From: Lycium barbarum
Taxonomy: Eukaryota > Streptophyta > Magnoliopsida > Solanales > Solanaceae
Reading direction: 5' to 3'
DNA length: 64,000 nucleotides
Assembly (NCBI RefSeq): GCF_019175385.1
Contig: NC_083347.1
Coordinates: 122,830,124 to 122,894,123 of the forward strand
Below, piece by piece: positions 58,210 through 64,000 of this stretch. The position numbers and the translations under genes are program-made. Under the pieces are notes generated by a model. The model did not search any database. It saw nothing but the letters and a program-made list of their open reading frames with translations, and had not been told where the DNA came from. Position 1 is the stretch's first letter, and the number at the start of each line of letters is the position of its first letter.

Positions 58210-58900
58210 TGTATCTTGTCCTTAATGCAGATTCGCAGCCAATGCAGTGCTCAATGCTAGGCAACCTCTAAAGAATTAAAACTAAACAAGTAGAAAATAA
58301 CTTCAAATAAATCTCTTAGCATCAAGTAATCGCAAATAAATTCAAGAGCGAGCATATCACAAATAAATTCAAATACATCACTTAGCAAGTAAGCGAGTGA
58401 ACAACTTACAAAGTTTATGACACAGACATAAATAACACGTCCTAAGATGCAGGGACCTCTTTATGCCAGAGGTAGGCCTAACGCCAAATATTCGAGATTA
58501 CGATAGAGTGATCCAAGCCATTTAATTGAGACAGTCGAGTTTGGAAATAAAAGGGTCAAGTTTCGTTGAAATAACAAAAGCAAGTACATTGATGAGACAG
58601 TAAAGACGCTATAGTGTAAAACAATCCTAGGGTTTGGCCTAAATCTTTGGGCTTTGATCATGCCGAAGAACTTTCTTCTCAGGAATTTCAATCCGAAAGT
58701 ACTTTGTTTCTTCTATTAATATTCACTGGATTGGGAATTTGAACTGAAACGTCAATCGAACACGCAACACAACTTTCTGATCTGGAGTCAAACGTGCTAC
58801 TATTACGCCATGAATCCTTATGGTGTCTTTACAGGATTGAATTTCTTTCCTGGATGAAATCAGTATTTAGTTAGCAATGTGTGCCGCTGAGAATACCGAG
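58210..58900 (-). other. Probable E5 leader, no gene
   Basis: AT-rich sequence upstream of the E5 gag start with phrases such as GGCCTAACGCCAA and CCTAGGGTTTGGCC. I attribute it to the element's 5' UTR by position; the border with host DNA is not defined. Confidence 0.4.
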
Positions 58901-60093
58901 TGAAGGGATTTTCTTCTAAGAGTGGTTGGCACCCCTCCCTGTTTGACCCAATGATTTCTTTAGCAACCAAACCAACAACCCTTGTTCATGAAATATTCAG
59001 AGCCAGAAGCTATGAAGCCACATATCTTAGTGTGTGCGTGTGTGTATTTTTTCCTTCCTTCAAGTTTATCTTTTTCATGATGAAGAAGATGCAAATTAAA
59101 GCTGAACAGAAAAAAAAATCTAGGAACTGACATGATTTTGTGAAATTTCTACAGTTTTTTATTTTCCCACTTCACTTGGTTAGGCTCTTACATTAATCTG
59201 CAAATTATCAATTAGACTAAAAAGGTCTAGATTTAGTAGTGTTGATACTCAATTAGTCACCATCTGAATATTTCCGTCCTTACTAACTTTTAAAAGTTAC
59301 TTTAGACACTTTGAATGCTAGTTGATAAGTACTTTTTTAGTATCCATAGACCTAGAAAAGGGGGGGGGGGGGGGGGGGGGGAATTCCATACATAATCCAA
59401 GAACTTTCCCTGTATACAATGCATTTCGACTTCCCAAGATAGCTTTTTCAGTTGATTACATGGAGGAGTATTATATTCCATTGTTAGCAACATACTTCGG
59501 TGGCTGCCAGATGGTTGGCCCAAAGGCACACAGATAATAACTATCTGCAATTTGGATTCTCATCCTCTTTTCACCCTTTTGCCAAGAAATGCCACTACTT
59601 TTACTATTTCACACGCCTGGGCTGAGGTCTTCTTTGTATAGTTAGAGATCTGCCAAGAATAAGTGCTTCCCATGCTCAGATGTTCCTATTTCAAAAAGAG
59701 CTTTGTTGTTGGGTGATTCTGTTAATCAAATAAAATTAATGGCTGAAAATCATGCACTTTGTGCCTTCTAAACAAAATCTTGCACTTTTGCAGCGAAATA
59801 TTGTTACAAATTTCTTCCTGGCATGTGAAATGTAGGTGGAAAATTATAAGTTTCTATAGTCTCTAAACTCTAATGCTTTCTAACTAAACTTAAGCAGTCC
59901 ACAGTCATGCGTCCACTTGTGTTTGAGTGTTAATCTTGTGCTTGTTCATTGCAATTCTGCAAAGGGAACTTTATCCATCTCTACTCTTATTTCCTGCCGA
60001 TTATAACTAAAGATCAAGAAATCAATTCCCCAAGTTCAAGATTTTCAGAAATATAGCAGAACATATTACAAAGGTAGAAGTAAATGAAATTGC
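58901..60093. other. Low-copy AT-rich DNA, no gene recognised
   Basis: Short open frames only, none with a domain I recognise. A run of 22 G lies at 59360-59381. Confidence 0.45.
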
Positions 60094-60309
60094 CACAACT
60101 TGAGAAAGAAGAATAATATCACCACCATTAAGTACTACAGGCAATTTATCCATCGTCTCTGTGAAAATATTAACAGAAAGCCCGCCATTTGGGTACGACT
60201 CATCAATGATTTTAACCAAGCAGAAGAAATCAGTGCCTTTAGACTTCTTTGGAAAGCCAGTTTGGAGGACCAGACCTATGAGATTCACTTTGTTGTTAAT
60301 CAAACTCAT
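60094..60309 (-). pseudogene. POT1-like telomere-binding OB-fold exon fragment
   Basis: 72 residues read NNKVNLIGLVL, PKKSKGTDFFC, VKIIDES, LSVNIFTETMDKLP and GGDIILLSQVV. This matches the order and spacing of the first OB fold (Telo_bind) of plant POT1, which binds single-stranded telomeric DNA or telomerase components. An in-frame TAA directly precedes the Met at 60309, and the frame leaves homology after SQVV, so this looks like one exon. The base pair after GTTGTG is GC rather than the expected GT donor. I found no other POT1 exons nearby. It is either a single exon left from a gene fragment, or part of a gene whose other exons lie outside or are unrecognised. I call it a probable pseudogene. 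Confidence 0.6.
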
Positions 60310-63300
60310 TTAACTGAATTATTTTTTCAGTTGGGAATGTCCTGAGGTTAAACCAAATATCTCAGAATACATAATTTGCTGCAGAAATTTATACTAATTA
60401 CTTGGGAGGATATGGGGCTGCTCAAACTTGGCATTCACAGTCAAATTTCCTTTACTCTATCATTAACTTGGTTCAATTCAAACAAACAGTAAGGGATCGG
60501 CAAAGACAACTTATATATATTCAAAGAGTTGAAAGAGATGATCATGCAGAGTTCAAGTTAAAATCCTTTTCTTCATTCTCTTTTTATAGTGCTGGATTCC
60601 TACTTATTCCTTTTATCTTCTCCATGAAACTGAACAAATAGTTGAGCTTAATATCTGTGATCCATTCACACATAAACATAGGGCTTATTTTATAAAATGC
60701 ACAGCAACAACAACCTTCTCAAGCCATGAAACAGAATTGAACACAGAGCTACATTTCCCAAGTTCAAATCACACACACCCATATTAGGACTGCAGGATGT
60801 ACAGATACAATCTGTCTATCTTAAGCTAACAAAATGATTCTAATGAAACACATATTGTACTTCTAACGCAAACACATCATCACTAGTGTTCTATTCCATT
60901 TTTACCTAAGCTAATCCTAATTGAAGGAACCTAGGCAGCAACACTTTCCTCATGGAAAATCAACTTGTAAAATGACACGGCTACCTACAGCACCACAAAG
61001 ACTCAGGATAGCATATTGAATTGAATTTCATACTCACAAGGTAAAGGATTTAATCATCTAAGCTTTCAGAACTAAAGTAGGAGAATCTAAAGGGACTCAC
61101 ATACTCAACACTCAATCTAACAGCCCAGAAGAAACAACAAGAGGCAGTATGTCTAAAGCCATACCAACATTTGAATCCAACACACATAAAACAGAGCTAT
61201 CGAGAACTCAAGCGATTGACTTTATACCTGTTTTATTGTATTTTAACAACTCAGCAGATTAGGTATCTCAAAGAGTAAGATATATGCATAGTAAACTAAC
61301 TGGACATGTCTGTTTATAAACACAACAAGTCAAAATAATGTTGCAATCAGCCCATCCCCATAATGTAGTAACACACACAAAAGTGTATAGCAGCAGCATT
61401 TCTCATAATCAAGACAATAGTCCATCAAGACAGCAGCCCTGGCCACTGAAATGAAGCAGCTGGCAAGTTTGAAGAGCATTTTGAGCATAGTAGTAAACAT
61501 AGAAATCACCAGTTTCCCTCAGGTTCCAGCGAAGTCGCTACCAGTTTCAATAGCCAAAGTAGTAACTCAATGAGGTTTGTGGAATCCCCAATTCATGCAA
61601 AAGAGGGGGAGAAGAATGAATATTTGTACACAAAGGTTGTAACAAGATACTATAAGATACAATATTATCATTTTTGGGTTTAAATTCTAATGAAAACAAA
61701 TTAAGGTGACAAAGATTCAAAGTCTCAAAGTTTTAGCGAACTAATAGGCAAATTCAAGAAATGTTCAGGAACGGTTCTAGAGAACACAAGGACTTAGCTC
61801 TCACGGTAAACAATCTGGGAAAGCTTAATTTCTTTAAAAGATACTTTAAAGCATAATCTTTTCCAATAACAGGGAAACAACCGATTGAGTCATAGTACCA
61901 TGTTCATGAAATTCGTAAAAATCTATTGATGCTGTGAAACGACAAGGATTCAATCCTTATAGCTAATTAACCTATGTGTTTTCAACTAAAGAAAGGCAAC
62001 CCCAAAAGATGTACAGTATACTTCAAAAACCTTCTTTGGCATGGGCCTATCCAAATAATCATGCTTTAATCTTCTTAAACAGATAGCAAGATAATGGCTA
62101 TTCATAATATTGTCCACCAGTAATATTTTGTTCTCACAGCTTAAAGACATGGTTATATTACACCATCACAATCTAAAGTAAGCTAGGATATGACATAACG
62201 ACAATGATGTAGTATAAATGAAGTTCAACTAGACAGGATCCCCTTTCTACAGATACTTTACCCTCCATATTTCAAGACACTAAACCAAAATCACATTTAC
62301 CTCTTCACATGAATATGAAATGGTATTGCCATCAAAGATTGACACTAAGCAATAGACATGGACTTGACATGATAACTAAGGAGAAGCTATTGGATTCAAC
62401 TATCCTAATCAGACTTAAGAACACTTAAGCACACTTCAAAACAGCCTGTTCTTCAGAACATTTTACTAGATTAGCTTATCTAAAATGGCATGTGCTTAAG
62501 AAATTACAAACTGAAATATTTAGGCAGAAACACCTTAACTAGGCAGATTCAGAGTTAGTTATTGTTAACCTTTCAAACATTGTAAAAGAACCTCCACACT
62601 AGTTTGTCAAAACAAAGGAAGAAACTGAGAAGGCAACTGAACTATGTTATGCTCAAATTATTAAGGCCTAATTCTTATAGAAAATTTAGATATGACAGCA
62701 GAAAGATATGGATTAAAAGTTTTACACTCAAAACTATTTTGGTAGCATGGAATCTGAAAAGACAATTAACATAAGGATGAGACTTAACTGCAACAAAACC
62801 TTATGAAACATATATCGATAATATGACAGGTAACAATCTTACAACATACCTTTTATTCCTGCTTTTGCCTGTGGTGAGCTAGCTAAAACATATGAATAGA
62901 AAGATTCTAACTCTACAACCCTCCTACTCTTGAGGAAAAGAAAGCATAACCAAGCAAACACATTCTAGAAGCCAAGTCAAGCTATACTCACAAAAATTGA
63001 TCAACTAACTAACAGAACACAGAACCAAACAGATGGGATACCAGGAGAAAAAACACAAAAACAGAGCTAAAAAGGGGAAAAAAAGATTCGGAAACCAAAA
63101 AATTTCCAATGTTTTACTCTTCCAACTATACCATAACAACAGCCAAAGGTCTTAATAAGTCCAATGCCACCATTCACACATAAATTAGGATCACATGAAA
63201 GGGAACATAAAGAATCAGACTTCTTATTTGTATAGCAAAACTAAAAGCTAACAACTTGAACAGGTATATTACTATTCATAGCCCGCATTGTAGAGATGTT

Positions 63301-63640
63301 TTCTACTAACTGATATTCAAAGGGAATAGGAAAATCTTAACATTAATCACATAATCCTACTAATTCAATTTGAGATATAGCAACAGATTTAATTCAAACA
63401 GATCCTAATAGGGAAGAAACTAAACTAAATGAATGCAAATAAGATTAAGACGAGGATAAGGACTGCTCATATAATCTTAACAGAGCGTTCCAAAACTAAG
63501 CTAACCTATGTTAGAATTCAGAATGCACACAGAATTTAACAAAAAGGAAAATAAAGCGGAGACGAAGAAAAAATTACCTTTTTAACGAGCAGCGACGGGG
63601 ACGACGAAAAAAAGAAAAGGAAATGATTCCCAAACTTGAC
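60310..63640. other. AT-rich low-copy DNA, possibly intronic
   Basis: No coding region or element is supported. On the minus strand at about 63579-63640, a pyrimidine-rich stretch runs into GCTCGTTAAAAAG followed by GTAATTTT. This resembles a 5' untranslated exon with a splice donor, in the same orientation as the POT1-like piece. A link is speculation. Confidence 0.4.
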
Positions 63641-63649
63641 ATGTCATGA

Positions 63650-64000
63650 TGAGGCTTGGATCCTTCTATCAATATCATGTTACACATAATATGCTTGTTG
63701 GTCGTTGGGTTATGAAACCCGTCGACAATTTGGTAGGTTTCCTAATTGTGGAGTCGATACCAAAGACCGACCCACCTAAGGCTTATGCATGCATGACTTA
63801 AATAGAATTGGTGGCATAGCTCTATCTTAAGTTTTCTAAGATTTGGCTCACTAGACACAAGGTTCCCGAGCGGACTACTCGAGTGAGAAGGCTACACGGT
63901 CCCCGTTACTCGGGCACCCCGCGCATACGCCAACTCTCCTAAAATTTGGATTCTACGAAGAAAATTTGTGAGTGCGCAAAACACACCTCGCGTGTACGTG
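63650..64000. repeat. Possible retroelement border at the right edge
   Basis: Phrases such as TTCCCGAGCGGACTACTCGA and CACCCCGCGCATACGCC, and the GC shift relative to the left, resemble Tat/Ogre-type LTR or leader sequence. The window ends before any diagnostic boundary. Confidence 0.35.

Larger units (their letters stand above)
50519..58900 (-). mobile_element. Tat/Ogre-like Ty3/gypsy element E5 without pol
   Basis: Minus-strand order: leader (about 58900-58210), gag (58209-56662), about 3.2 kb of tandem repeats, purine tract, 3' LTR (53426-50519). The LTR starts TGTTGACACCC in sense, and gag has the CAYH..GH..C signature of this lineage. No protease, reverse transcriptase or integrase is found between gag and the LTR. 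The 5' LTR is not recognised in the window, so the right limit is approximate. Confidence 0.72.

Noticed and set aside
59302..59550. 82-codon minus-strand frame with a polyproline stretch
   Set aside because: The proline run is the translated G22 homopolymer, and I recognise no domain in the rest.
60358..60400. YKFLQ-like peptide on the minus strand just upstream of the POT1-like exon, reminiscent of the POT1 N-terminus
   Set aside because: Only five residues match and the following sequence does not. Too short to separate from chance.

Overview
This window is plant nuclear DNA, most likely from a Solanaceae species. The support is an intronless tandem pair of Lhcb1 genes (light-harvesting chlorophyll a/b protein), embedded in nested LTR retrotransposons whose Gag-Pol reads as the Tekay/Del chromovirus lineage and the Tat/Ogre lineage. 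The family-level assignment rests on recalled resemblance; nothing here fixes genus or species.

Layout, left to right. (1) 1-7249: a young minus-strand, pol-less LTR element (LARD / gag-only type) with a tRNA-Asp primer site, a broken zinc-knuckle/coiled-coil ORF and a broken 'plant transposon protein' ORF. (2) 7250-14419: a 43-bp inverted LTR scrap, then a decayed minus-strand Tekay element (E1) that has lost its 3' end. (3) 14420-15585: unassigned repeat-like DNA. (4) 15586-20777: a tandem duplication carrying two Lhcb1 genes (16752-17555 and 19851-20654) and their promoters. (5) 20778-30886: a plus-strand, nearly complete Tekay element (E2) inserted about 120 bp past the stop codon of the second Lhcb1. 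(6) 30887-33123 plus 43383-43627: the split 5' LTR of another plus-strand Tekay element (E4). It is interrupted by a full minus-strand Tekay element (E3, 33124-43377) with a visible 5-bp target duplication, GCTAT. (7) 43628-47692: the eroded body of E4. (8) 47693-50518: a second copy of the chimeric LTR segment seen at 30243-33123. (9) 50519 to about 58900: a minus-strand Tat/Ogre-like element (E5) with LTR, tandem-repeat-rich 3' region and gag, but no pol. (10) About 58900-63640: low-copy AT-rich DNA holding one exon-like piece of a POT1 telomere-binding OB fold on the minus strand. (11) 63650-64000: DNA resembling a retroelement border.

The only genes that look functional are the two Lhcb1 copies. 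Their proteins differ at two residues, and their identity is patchy in a way that suggests gene conversion. The second copy has a duplicated CCAAT/GATA/TATA promoter module.

The most unusual pattern is in the retrotransposon LTRs. Four LTR types (the LARD, and Tekay subfamilies A, B and C) each carry an array of short CpG-containing palindromes just upstream of a TATA-like box. The palindrome differs in each: GCGATCGCG, TACGGACCGTA (A and B) and GCGAGTCGC (C). The position is conserved while the motif differs, which suggests a repeated solution in LTR promoters. All counts and identities given here were made by eye.
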